NCBI RefSeq assembly: GCF_900176355.1
Contig: NZ_FWXI01000001.1
Location: forward strand, 1 to 64,000
From: Sporomusa malonica
Lineage (GTDB): Bacteria > Bacillota > Negativicutes > Sporomusales > Sporomusaceae
DNA length: 64,000 nt
Direction of reading: 5' to 3'
Numbering within the stretch: the first letter of the stretch is position 1; each line of letters starts with the position of its first letter. Below the pieces are notes generated by a model. It was not told where the DNA came from. It did not search any database and worked only from the letters and a program-made list of their open reading frames with translations. This document shows positions 17,666-25,426 of the stretch, in pieces. Made by a program: the position numbers and the translations under genes.

Positions 17666-18708
17666 GTGGGGTGATTAAAACTGACACAATGACGCCGAAA
17701 GAAAGAGTACTGGGTTGTTTGCAAGGTACTAAAATAGATAGATTACCTTCAGCCCCGCTTGTATTAAATCATTGCTCACGTGTAACAGGTGTTACTGTTT
17801 CACAGTTTAATAGTAATCCGCAAGTTATGGGGGAGGCCCAGGTGGCTGCGTGGAAGCGTTATGGTTATGACATTCCATTAATGTTTACAACTACCTCCAG
17901 TGTTGCCGAAGCCATGGGAACAGAACTCTTTTTTCCAGAAGATGACGCCCCCTGGGTAGAGCGACCGATTGCAGAAGACGCAAAAAATATTGACAAAGTT
18001 AAGGTGGCCGATCCGTGGAAGGATGGCCGTTTGCCTGTTTATCTTAACGCAGCAAAACACGTAGTGTCCGAAATCGGCGAGCAGGTTTTTGTTGGTTGTA
18101 TCTATGCCGCTCCTTTTACTACAGCCTCCCACTTGCGTGGGACAGAAATGTTTATTCGTGAGACTTATAAAAATCCCGGTTTGGTCAATGAGCTGTTGGA
18201 ACTTTCAAAAGCGAGTGCTTTGGCGATGATTGATGCCTTGGCAGAGATCGGTGTTGTACCGGTTATTGTAGATCCGGTAGCTAGCTCCAGTCTGATTAGT
18301 CCGCGTCAGTTCGAGAAGTATGCCATGCCCCATCTGACCGATATCGTTGCCCGCGCCCATGCAAAGGGGTTGCCAATATGCCTGCATATCTGCGGAAAGT
18401 CGACTCCGATCATCGAATTGATGGCCGAGACAGGTGCGGATATCCTTAGCATCGATATTATTGATTTGGCGCTGACAAAGAAACTGGTAGGTAGCAAAGC
18501 CTGTTTGCTAGGCAATATAAAACCAGCAGAGACAATGCTAAAAGGTACACCGGAAAAGGTTGCTGCTGAAGTAAGGGAAATTATCAAAAACGCGGGTGAC
18601 AGTCCGCGCGGATTAATTGTTTCTACAGGTTGTGAGACACCTTTCAACGCACCGCCGGAAAATATTGACGCTATTATGACAGCCACTAGGCTGTACGGTC
18701 AATGCTAG
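17662..18708 (+). CDS. URO-D-type corrinoid methyltransferase
   Basis: A 348-residue methyltransferase of the same subtype as those at 15767 and 58349 (N-terminal MTPKERVLGCLQGTKIDRLP). The zinc ligands are HICG and, near the C-terminus, STGCETPFNAPPEN. It starts at GTG 17662, overlapping the corrinoid gene by four bases, with AGGAGG upstream. The order corrinoid protein, subtype-1 enzyme, subtype-2 enzyme, activator suggests a complete methyl-transfer path. Which enzyme meets the substrate and which meets tetrahydrofolate cannot be told from sequence. Confidence 0.86.
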   Translation: MSGVIKTDTMTPKERVLGCLQGTKIDRLPSAPLVLNHCSRVTGVTVSQFNSNPQVMGEAQVAAWKRYGYDIPLMFTTTSSVAEAMGTELFFPEDDAPWVERPIAEDAKNIDKVKVADPWKDGRLPVYLNAAKHVVSEIGEQVFVGCIYAAPFTTASHLRGTEMFIRETYKNPGLVNELLELSKASALAMIDALAEIGVVPVIVDPVASSSLISPRQFEKYAMPHLTDIVARAHAKGLPICLHICGKSTPIIELMAETGADILSIDIIDLALTKKLVGSKACLLGNIKPAETMLKGTPEKVAAEVREIIKNAGDSPRGLIVSTGCETPFNAPPENIDAIMTATRLYGQC

Positions 18709-18720
18709 AGGGAGGTTAAT

Positions 18721-19734
18721 GTGAATTTCACTGAAAAGGCGCGGCTTAAAGCCGTATTGGCAAAGAAACAAGTTGATCGTCCACCGGTAATTTGTCCTGG
18801 AGGCATGATGAGTGCGGCAACGACAGCAATATTACGCAATTTTGCTGACGATTTCCACAGTAACCCAGTCGTAATGGCTGAAGTTGCTGAAGCTATCCGT
18901 TTAAATACTGGTTTTGAAAACCTGGGTGTTCCTTTTTGTATGACCGTGGAGGCTGAGGTTTTTGGCAGTGCAGTTGATTTGGGTAATGCTGGGGTTGAGC
19001 CATGCATCACCGAATATGGGGCAAAGGAATTAGCGGCCATAATCGCTCGCCCACTACCTGACCCAAGTAACGACGGCAGATCGCCGGTTATCCTTTCAGC
19101 AATTAGCGAATTGGCCTCACGCCATAGGGATGTACCCATCATTGGGAATATAACAGGTCCGATCAGTTTAGCTACTTCCATCATTGACCCCTTATGGTTT
19201 TTCCGACTCATGCGCAAAAAACCTGAAGAAGTATTGGCAGTACTTGATTATTTAACTACTTATCTGGTGAGATTCGCCCGTGAGCAGGTAGCGGCCGGAG
19301 CTGACGTCATTGCGATCGCCGATCCTACTGCTACCGGTGAGATTCTCGGCGGCGCAAACTTCCGTCGGTTTGTCATCCCGATGTTGTCGCGCCTGGTACA
19401 GGAGATCGGCCAGACGGGCGCAGGAGCCATTGTGCATATTTGCGGTGATGCTACTGTGCTGCTTGGTTCCTTGCAAGAGATACATGGTGCTACTCTCAGC
19501 TTTGACTCAATTGTGAATTTATCCAAGGCCAAAACTGTGTTAGGTAGCATACCGGTGATGGGGAATGTAAATACACAAATGCTGCATACTGGCGAGCCAC
19601 AGCGGATTGTTCAAAATGCCGGCAATTTACTTGCACAAGGCATAGAAATTATCGCTCCGGCCTGTGGTATTAGTTTAGCAACCCCGCAGACCAATCTGAT
19701 AGCCCTCACTAATGCCGTGAAAGGTTGGAGGTAG
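18721..19734 (+). CDS. URO-D-type corrinoid methyltransferase, second subtype
   Basis: A 337-residue URO-D-fold methyltransferase of a distinct subtype. It begins NFTEKARLKAVLAKKQVDRP, then PPVICPGGMMSAAT and GFENLGVPFCMTVEAE, segments shared closely with the gene at 57312. Zinc-site residues are HICGD and a late Cys in APACGISLATP. The start codon is GTG at 18721 after GGGAGG. It is always paired here with a subtype-1 gene and an activator, which suggests the two subtypes work as the two half-reactions. Confidence 0.85.
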   Translation: MNFTEKARLKAVLAKKQVDRPPVICPGGMMSAATTAILRNFADDFHSNPVVMAEVAEAIRLNTGFENLGVPFCMTVEAEVFGSAVDLGNAGVEPCITEYGAKELAAIIARPLPDPSNDGRSPVILSAISELASRHRDVPIIGNITGPISLATSIIDPLWFFRLMRKKPEEVLAVLDYLTTYLVRFAREQVAAGADVIAIADPTATGEILGGANFRRFVIPMLSRLVQEIGQTGAGAIVHICGDATVLLGSLQEIHGATLSFDSIVNLSKAKTVLGSIPVMGNVNTQMLHTGEPQRIVQNAGNLLAQGIEIIAPACGISLATPQTNLIALTNAVKGWR

Positions 19735-19741
19735 AGCAGCG

Positions 19742-21541
19742 TTGGCGTCTTGCTATGAAATAACTTTTTTGCCAGTGGGCAAAGCAATATCGGTAAATGA
19801 AGGTACAACCCTGCTGCAGGCAGCACGAGCTGCCGGTTTGCTTGTGGAGGCTCCTTGTGACGGACTCGGCACTTGTGGGAAATGCCAGGTTAAGATATTG
19901 GGAGAGCTTAATATCCCCGGAGAAATAGAAAGCAAGCAGTTGGGAAATCTACTTGCTGCTGGAGTAAGATTAGCCTGCCAGGCCAAGGTAATTGGTCCAG
20001 CACAGGTGGAACTATTGTCTAAGCATAATGATGGTTTTGTAACTTTAACAGAGGGTCAAAGTACTCAATGGCCACTTGACCCTCCTGTTCATAAGATTGT
20101 CTATAAGCGGCTTGACTCCGAGTACGATCAGAGTGACTTAGCAAAAGGCATTGAACCCCTGTTCCCGGGCAATTATCCGGGTATATTACAAGAACTGTCT
20201 GATCAGTATAAACAAGGAAGTTCGGCTAACGCGGCCATTGTCAAGAATGAAAAGCTATTAGATTGGCATTACCAACCCGGACAACCCTACTATGGTGTCG
20301 CATTAGATATTGGTACAACCAGTGTGGTAGCCGCGCTTTTTGACTTGGCAAGCGGCGAAAGTATGGGGGTATGTTCCTGTCTTAACCCGCAAACTGAATT
20401 TGGCGGCGATGTGCTGACAAGAATATCCTTCGCCAGTAAGCAAGCTGGTGGAACCCAGATACTTCAGGGCAAAATTATTGCAGGTATTAATCGGCTGCTT
20501 GAACAATTGACTACTGAAAATCAGCTGCACAGCGAAGATATTTATGAAGTTGTTGTAGCCGGTAATACCACTATGCAGCATTTACTGTTGGGAGTGGACC
20601 CTAGTTCGTTGGCCTATGCTCCCTACCAGCCAGTTTTTACTCAGCAAGTGGAAGTTAGTCCGGCTACACTTGGTCTTGCAATATCCCAGCGAGGGGTTGT
20701 TACTATCTTGCCTTCTGCCGCCGCCTTCGTTGGCGCCGATATTGTGGCAGGGCTGTTAGCTGTAGGCCTTCACCATGATAGCAAAACTACTTTGTTTATC
20801 GACATTGGTACCAACGGCGAGATTGTAGTCTGTAAAAATGGTTCACTGGTTGGGACATCTTCGGCGGCAGGGCCTGCACTAGAGGGGATGAATATTTCCT
20901 GTGGCTGCCGGGCCGAGCAAGGCGCAATTGAGAGTGTGTCAATAGCCGATGATGGCACTGTGGGGTTGAAGGTAATAGGGGAAGGCTTACCAAAAGGACT
21001 TTGTGGCAGCGGCCTAATTGATCTAATCTCAGAGCTTGCAAGGTGTGGAGTCATTACAGCAAGCGGGCGATTTGCGGCCCCGGAGAAGTTACCTGCGGCA
21101 CTTGCGTCCCGCCTGAGCCATATTGATGGGCGGCCAGTTTTTGTAATCTCTAGCGATGAACACATTTGCCTAAGTCAAAAAGATGTGCGACAGGTCCAAT
21201 TGGCAAAAGGAGCAATACATACGGCCATGAACCTGTTACTGAAAGAAATCGATATCTGTTTTGAAGATGTTGATGAGATTCTGGTGGCCGGTGCTTTTGG
21301 TTTTCATTTAAAGCCAAAGGCACTAGTCGGGATTGGGCTATTACCTCATTCTTGTCAACAAAGAATTCAATTTGTTGGTAATACAGCCAAAGAAGGAGCA
21401 AAGGCAGTTCTTTTGAATCGACACGCCAGTATTGAAGTACAAAAAATTGGACAAAAAATTAAGATTGTAGAGCTTTCTCTTCACCCGGAATTTCAGGACT
21501 ATTTTGTCCAAGCTTTAGCATTTCCTGCTATTTCGCAATAA
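19742..21541 (+). CDS. Reductive activator of corrinoid proteins (RACE, [2Fe-2S] plus ASKHA domain)
   Basis: A 599-residue activator that restores accidentally oxidised Co(II)-corrinoid to Co(I) with ATP. The N-terminal [2Fe-2S] domain shows CDGLGTCGKC (Cys39, 45, 48) and a later Cys in RLACQA. The C-terminal ATPase-fold part has DIGTTSVVAALFDL, DIGTNGEIVV and VAGAFGFHL. The start is TTG at 19742 following GGAGGT, eight bases after the previous gene, so it is the last gene of this methyltransferase operon. Paralogues stand at 55585 and 59957. Confidence 0.92.
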   Translation: MASCYEITFLPVGKAISVNEGTTLLQAARAAGLLVEAPCDGLGTCGKCQVKILGELNIPGEIESKQLGNLLAAGVRLACQAKVIGPAQVELLSKHNDGFVTLTEGQSTQWPLDPPVHKIVYKRLDSEYDQSDLAKGIEPLFPGNYPGILQELSDQYKQGSSANAAIVKNEKLLDWHYQPGQPYYGVALDIGTTSVVAALFDLASGESMGVCSCLNPQTEFGGDVLTRISFASKQAGGTQILQGKIIAGINRLLEQLTTENQLHSEDIYEVVVAGNTTMQHLLLGVDPSSLAYAPYQPVFTQQVEVSPATLGLAISQRGVVTILPSAAAFVGADIVAGLLAVGLHHDSKTTLFIDIGTNGEIVVCKNGSLVGTSSAAGPALEGMNISCGCRAEQGAIESVSIADDGTVGLKVIGEGLPKGLCGSGLIDLISELARCGVITASGRFAAPEKLPAALASRLSHIDGRPVFVISSDEHICLSQKDVRQVQLAKGAIHTAMNLLLKEIDICFEDVDEILVAGAFGFHLKPKALVGIGLLPHSCQQRIQFVGNTAKEGAKAVLLNRHASIEVQKIGQKIKIVELSLHPEFQDYFVQALAFPAISQ

Positions 21542-21576
21542 AGAGCAAATATATACGCCGCAGAAGAAGCCCAAGG

Positions 21577-21600
21577 CCCGCGCTAGCGGGTTTTCTTTAT
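21577..21600 (+). terminator. Rho-independent terminator
   Basis: A GC-rich palindrome (21577-21590, CCCGCGCTAGCGGG) is followed by TTTTCTTTATTT, closing methyltransferase locus 1. Confidence 0.75.
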
Positions 21601-21628
21601 TTACCGTCGATTAGTAAAACGTAAAAAA

Positions 21629-21657
21629 TTGACATAATTTAAAAGAAAGTATATATT
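21629..21657 (+). promoter_or_regulatory. Sigma-70-type promoter for the GntR gene
   Basis: TTGACA at 21629-21634 and TATATT at 21652-21657 are separated by 17 bases, about 70 bases before the chosen start codon. Confidence 0.65.
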
Positions 21658-21727
21658 TATGATAAAATAGTTTGTTGAACAATTATGTTTTCTAATGAGA
21701 GACATTATAACTGTAAAGGGGTATAAC

Positions 21728-22369
21728 ATGAGTAAGCAAACGGAAGCTGCCTATCATTATATTAAACAAAAAATAATAGACGGCTCCTACATGCCATATC
21801 AAAAGTTAACTGAGGCTCATCTTGCAGAAACAATTGGGGTCAGCAGAAATACAATAAAGAAAGCTCTGTTAAAGTTAGAGCAAGAAAAGCTTGTTACTAT
21901 AGAGGAAAATAAAGGGGCCAGTATTAAGTCGTTTACTTTGGAAGAAGTCATGAATTATTTAGATATACGTGCGGTTCTAGAGGGGCTAGTAGCCAAATCG
22001 ATTGCTAAAAATATAAGTAGTACTGAACTGGAAAAAATGAATGTTATTTTACAAGAAATGGCTATTCGGCTTGAGGCCAAAAAATATGATGAGTATGCAG
22101 ACTTAAATAAAGATTTCCATAGCGTTATCTACAAAGCAACCAAGAATAATCAAGCGGTTGAACTTCTTGATATGATCAAAACCCAATTGAAAAGATTCCA
22201 ATTTCGCATTATTCTAGTCCAAGGAAGAGTGCAAGAGTCCTATAAAGAACACATAAAAGTTTACGAAGCGTTAGCGGCTCATAATGAATTGGAAGCAGAA
22301 GAAGCTCTAAAAAATCATGTATTTAATATACGACGAACTATCTCCGAAAATTACCATTTGTTTCTATGA
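21728..22369 (+). CDS. GntR/FadR-family transcriptional regulator
   Basis: A 213-residue regulator. The winged helix-turn-helix of the GntR family (residues 1-70, with AETIGVSRNTIKKALLKLEQEKLV) is followed by an all-helical FCD effector domain with the expected metal/acid-binding residues scattered through NKDFHSVIY and EHIKVYEAL. I start at ATG 21728 after AAAGGGG; an upstream in-frame start at 21695 has no site. It precedes the citrate-to-2-oxoglutarate gene set, a plausible target, though FCD ligands are usually small organic acids and the target is unproven. Confidence 0.88.
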   Translation: MSKQTEAAYHYIKQKIIDGSYMPYQKLTEAHLAETIGVSRNTIKKALLKLEQEKLVTIEENKGASIKSFTLEEVMNYLDIRAVLEGLVAKSIAKNISSTELEKMNVILQEMAIRLEAKKYDEYADLNKDFHSVIYKATKNNQAVELLDMIKTQLKRFQFRIILVQGRVQESYKEHIKVYEALAAHNELEAEEALKNHVFNIRRTISENYHLFL

Positions 22370-22374
22370 CATAA

Positions 22375-22558
22375 AAGAGACTTGGCCACCATAACTCCCA
22401 ATACCCTAAAGGGCACAGGTAGGTAGAAGATGGGAGTCTTAGATCGGCTTGGTCATCGGATAAACTAAATACAATGGATCTTTTCTGGCTACACCGCTTT
22501 TCGGAGGCAAGCCTAAAGGAGACTGCTGCTATCTCTTATGAGAAGCAGCTTTTTTTTA
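22375..22558 (+). ncRNA. Structured leader ending in a terminator
   Basis: This gene-free stretch contains a 7-bp stem (ACTCCCA with TGGGAGT, about 22398-22440), an inner CCCT/AGGG pair and two similar units (GACTTGGCCACC and GGCTTGGTCATC). A hairpin near 22490-22516 and a terminator (GCTGCT/AGCAGC, about 22529-22557) with eight T residues end it. The terminator lies 190 bases before the next gene, which suggests attenuation or just the end of the GntR unit. It matches no riboswitch class I can recognise. Confidence 0.4.
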
Positions 22559-22744
22559 CAGGTATAAATAGTGAATTATTTTAAAATTATGTGTATTAAA
22601 GGAGGAACTTTTAAATATTGACATATGTCTGACTTCAGTATAAATTAGTATGTATAGCAATATTGCTATACAATTATATTCAACAAAATTGAAATGCAAT
22701 GTATCGCCGTCATTAAGGGAATTGTAAAAGAGGTGGAAAAATGT

Positions 22745-23146
22745 ATGTATTGTGAACTCTTTGAAGAACGGGAGATTAGCCTTCAAAAAGAAAAAGAGGT
22801 GGTTGTGGTTAGGGAATTTCTTGCTCAGTTTGGGCTGTTACTTGATGCGGCGGTGGAGTATACCCTAGCGTTATACCGGGAAGGACGGATTATTGCCACT
22901 GGGTCCCTGGTTGGTGAAAAATTATGCTGTATCGCTGTTGATCCGGCTTTTCAAGGTAATGGGCTGGCCGCCAAGGTCGTTAGCAAGCTGATTCAAGAAG
23001 CCGGGCGTCGTGGGCACTATCATTATCTTATCTATGCTAACCTGGAAACGGAGCAGCTGTTCAGCTCTCTCGGCTTCATTGAAGTCACTCGGGTGGATCC
23101 GTGCACCGTTTTGTTGGAGTCAGGTCTAAATACTGCAGGGAGATAG
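22745..23146 (+). CDS. Stand-alone GNAT domain resembling the N-terminus of citrate lyase ligase
   Basis: A 133-residue acetyltransferase-fold protein. The stretch from VREFLAQFGL through CIAVDPAFQGNGLAAKVVSKLIQEAGRRG to LFSSLGFIEV reads like the N-terminal GNAT domain of CitC, which acetylates citrate lyase. The nucleotidyltransferase half is missing, so it is about 40% of the usual CitC length. I start at ATG 22745, eight bases after GAGGTGG. It leads a set making 2-oxoglutarate through citrate. It may be a regulatory acetyltransferase or a trimmed relic; the family call is fairly firm, the role is not. Confidence 0.7.
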   Translation: MYCELFEEREISLQKEKEVVVVREFLAQFGLLLDAAVEYTLALYREGRIIATGSLVGEKLCCIAVDPAFQGNGLAAKVVSKLIQEAGRRGHYHYLIYANLETEQLFSSLGFIEVTRVDPCTVLLESGLNTAGR

Positions 23147-23215
23147 CAGAAAAAGCAAAATATGACACTGGTTTACATAGAAATGAGAAGTTCAAAAGGT
23201 AAGGGAGGAGTATTT

Positions 23216-24388
23216 TTGAATAACAGTACGGGGCTCAATCGCCTCAGCCAGGAGAAGGGCGTATACATCATTGATACTACCTTGCGGGATGGGGAGCAAA
23301 CGGCAGGAGTGGTATTCTCCAAAAAGGAGAAGGTATATATCGCAAAACTGCTAGACGAGATTGGGGTAGATCAGATTGAAGCTGGCACTCCTATCATGGG
23401 CGGTGACGAGGCGGAAAGCATTAAGGCTATTGCTAAGCTTGGATTGAAGGCTAGTATAATGGGATGGAACCGGGCTAATATCAATGACATCAAAGCATCG
23501 ATAGACTGCGGCGTTGACGCGGTGGCTATCTCTATATCCACATCTGATATCCATATTAAGTATAAGCTGGGGACTACTCGGGAGAGAGTGCTGGAGAATA
23601 TGGTCAAGGCGGCGGAGTACGCCAAAAGTCATGGATTATACATCTCGGTGAACGCCGAAGATGCCTCCCGCAGTGATGAAAATTTTTTGCTGGAGTTTGT
23701 CCGCGCAGCCAAACAAGCGGGAGCCAACCGAGTACGTTATTGTGATACCATTGGAATTCTAGATCCGTTATCCACCTTTCAGCGCATTCAACGCCTACGT
23801 CAGGCGTCAGATGTTGAAATCGAGATGCATACCCATAACGATTTCGGGATGGCTACAGCCAACACGGTCGCGGGAATGCAAGCTGGCGCCAGATTTCTTG
23901 GTGTGACGGTAAACGGCTTGGGAGAGCGGGCTGGCAATGCCGCATTGGAAGAGATAGTAATGGCACTGAAATACGTTTGTAATAACGTGATACCTTACGA
24001 TACCGGGAAGCTAAAAGAGACCTGCGAATATGTCGCCCGGGCATCTGGTCGGATACTACCACCATGGAAAGCGGTTGTGGGCTCCAATATGTTCGCACAT
24101 GAATCTGGTATCCATGCCGACGGGGCACTAAAGAATCCACAGACCTACGAGGTCTTCGATCCTGCGGAAGTTGGCCTGGAGCGCCAGATCGTCATTGGCA
24201 AGCATTCCGGCTCGGCGTCTATCATCAATAAGTTTAAGGGACTTGGTATTGAGCTTGACGAAGCGGTTGCCGGAGAACTGCTGATCAGGGTGCGAGCCTT
24301 GGCAGTTGACCTCAAGCGGACGCTGATTGATAAGGAACTCATTCACTTATACAATGAGTATTTGTATGAGAAAGTAAATGCAATATAG
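23216..24388 (+). CDS. Citrate synthase of the Re type, or homocitrate synthase (HMGL-like family)
   Basis: A 390-residue member of the isopropylmalate/homocitrate synthase family. Visible signatures are DTTLRDGEQTAGVVFS, the metal-binding HTHNDFGMATANT and GLGERAGNAALEE, then GIHADG and IGKHSGS. The start is TTG 23216 after GGGAGGAG. Sequence alone fits NifV-like homocitrate synthase. However, the next genes encode an isocitrate-type dehydrogenase and an aconitase-like enzyme and no nif gene is near, so Re-citrate synthase feeding 2-oxoglutarate and glutamate synthesis is the better guess, as known in some strict anaerobes. Confidence 0.85.
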   Translation: MNNSTGLNRLSQEKGVYIIDTTLRDGEQTAGVVFSKKEKVYIAKLLDEIGVDQIEAGTPIMGGDEAESIKAIAKLGLKASIMGWNRANINDIKASIDCGVDAVAISISTSDIHIKYKLGTTRERVLENMVKAAEYAKSHGLYISVNAEDASRSDENFLLEFVRAAKQAGANRVRYCDTIGILDPLSTFQRIQRLRQASDVEIEMHTHNDFGMATANTVAGMQAGARFLGVTVNGLGERAGNAALEEIVMALKYVCNNVIPYDTGKLKETCEYVARASGRILPPWKAVVGSNMFAHESGIHADGALKNPQTYEVFDPAEVGLERQIVIGKHSGSASIINKFKGLGIELDEAVAGELLIRVRALAVDLKRTLIDKELIHLYNEYLYEKVNAI

Positions 24389-24406
24389 ACAAGGAGAGGA
24401 AGCAGT

Positions 24407-25408
24407 ATGTATAAAGTAACGTTAATCCCCGGTGATGGTATTGGGCCAGAAATATCGGAGGCCATGCAGAATGTTTTTGCTGCCGCCGGAGCACCAGTGA
24501 CTTGGGAAATATGCTATGCCGGTCAGGCGGGAATCACCCAATATAGTGACCCGTTACCTGAACAAACACTAGCTAGTATTCGTCACAACAAGGTAGCGTT
24601 GAAAGGTCCACTCACTACTCAGGTGGGGGAGGGATATCGCAGTATCAATGTTTCGCTTAGGAAGACGTTCGATCTATATTGCAATTTGCGGCCGGTAAAG
24701 TCTTTGCCAGGCATTAAGACGCGCTACCCGGAAGGGGTAGATCTCGTGGTCTTTCGGGAAAACACGGAAGATTTATACAGCGGTGCTGAACACCGGATGG
24801 GAAGCCATGCCGCTGTTGGCCTCAAGATAATTACTGAGGACGCTTCCCGGCGTATTGCTCAGGCTGCTTTTGAATATGCCTCCGCTCACGGTCGTAAGAA
24901 AGTGACTGCTGTTCACAAGGCTAATATTATGAAGTTAACCGACGGCTTATTTTTGAACTGCACACGGGAAGTGGCAAAGAAGTTTCCGGATATACATTAT
25001 GATGAAGTCATCATCGACAACCTTTGTATGCAGCTTGTGGTTCAACCCCAGAAATACGATGTGTTACTTGCCCCCAATCTGTATGGCGATATTATCTCCG
25101 ATTTGTGCGCTGGATTGGTAGGGGGGCTGGGAGTTGTTCCTGGTGCCAATATCGGAACAGAATGCGCTATTTTCGAAGCTGTACATGGTACGGCGCCCGA
25201 TATCGCCGGTAAGAATATTGCTAATCCCGCCGCGATGTTATTATCTGGGGGGATGATGCTGGATTATTTGGGTGAAAAGGTGGTAGCGAGTCGAATCAGG
25301 GCGGCTCTGGAAAAGGTGCTGGCTGATGGTGAAGTCCAGACTCCTGATTTAGGCGGAAAAGCGACCACTTCAGACATGGCGGCAGCCATTATCGCAAACT
25401 TGAAATAA
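24407..25408 (+). CDS. NAD-dependent isocitrate dehydrogenase
   Basis: A 333-residue beta-decarboxylating dehydrogenase. The substrate segment [18 protein letters not shown] carries the Ser/Asn pattern of isocitrate enzymes rather than isopropylmalate ones. [15 protein letters not shown], with Asp after AP, indicates NAD rather than NADP. Metal ligands appear in [10 protein letters not shown]. It lies 18 bases after the synthase gene and 18 before the aconitase gene, so the three form one unit converting oxaloacetate and acetyl-CoA to 2-oxoglutarate. Confidence 0.88.
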   Translation: MYKVTLIPGDGIGPEISEAMQNVFAAAGAPVTWEICYAGQAGITQYSDPLPEQTLASIRHNKVALKGPLTTQVGEGYRSINVSLRKTFDLYCNLRPVKSLPGIKTRYPEGVDLVVFRENTEDLYSGAEHRMGSHAAVGLKIITEDASRRIAQAAFEYASAHGRKKVTAVHKANIMKLTDGLFLNCTREVAKKFPDIHYDEVIIDNLCMQLVVQPQKYDVLLAPNLYGDIISDLCAGLVGGLGVVPGANIGTECAIFEAVHGTAPDIAGKNIANPAAMLLSGGMMLDYLGEKVVASRIRAALEKVLADGEVQTPDLGGKATTSDMAAAIIANLK

Positions 25409-25426
25409 TGAAGGCGAGGTACTATC

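Noticed and set aside
23216..24388. NifV assignment as evidence for nitrogen fixation
   Set aside because: No nif genes are in the window, and the flanking isocitrate dehydrogenase and aconitase point to citrate chemistry.
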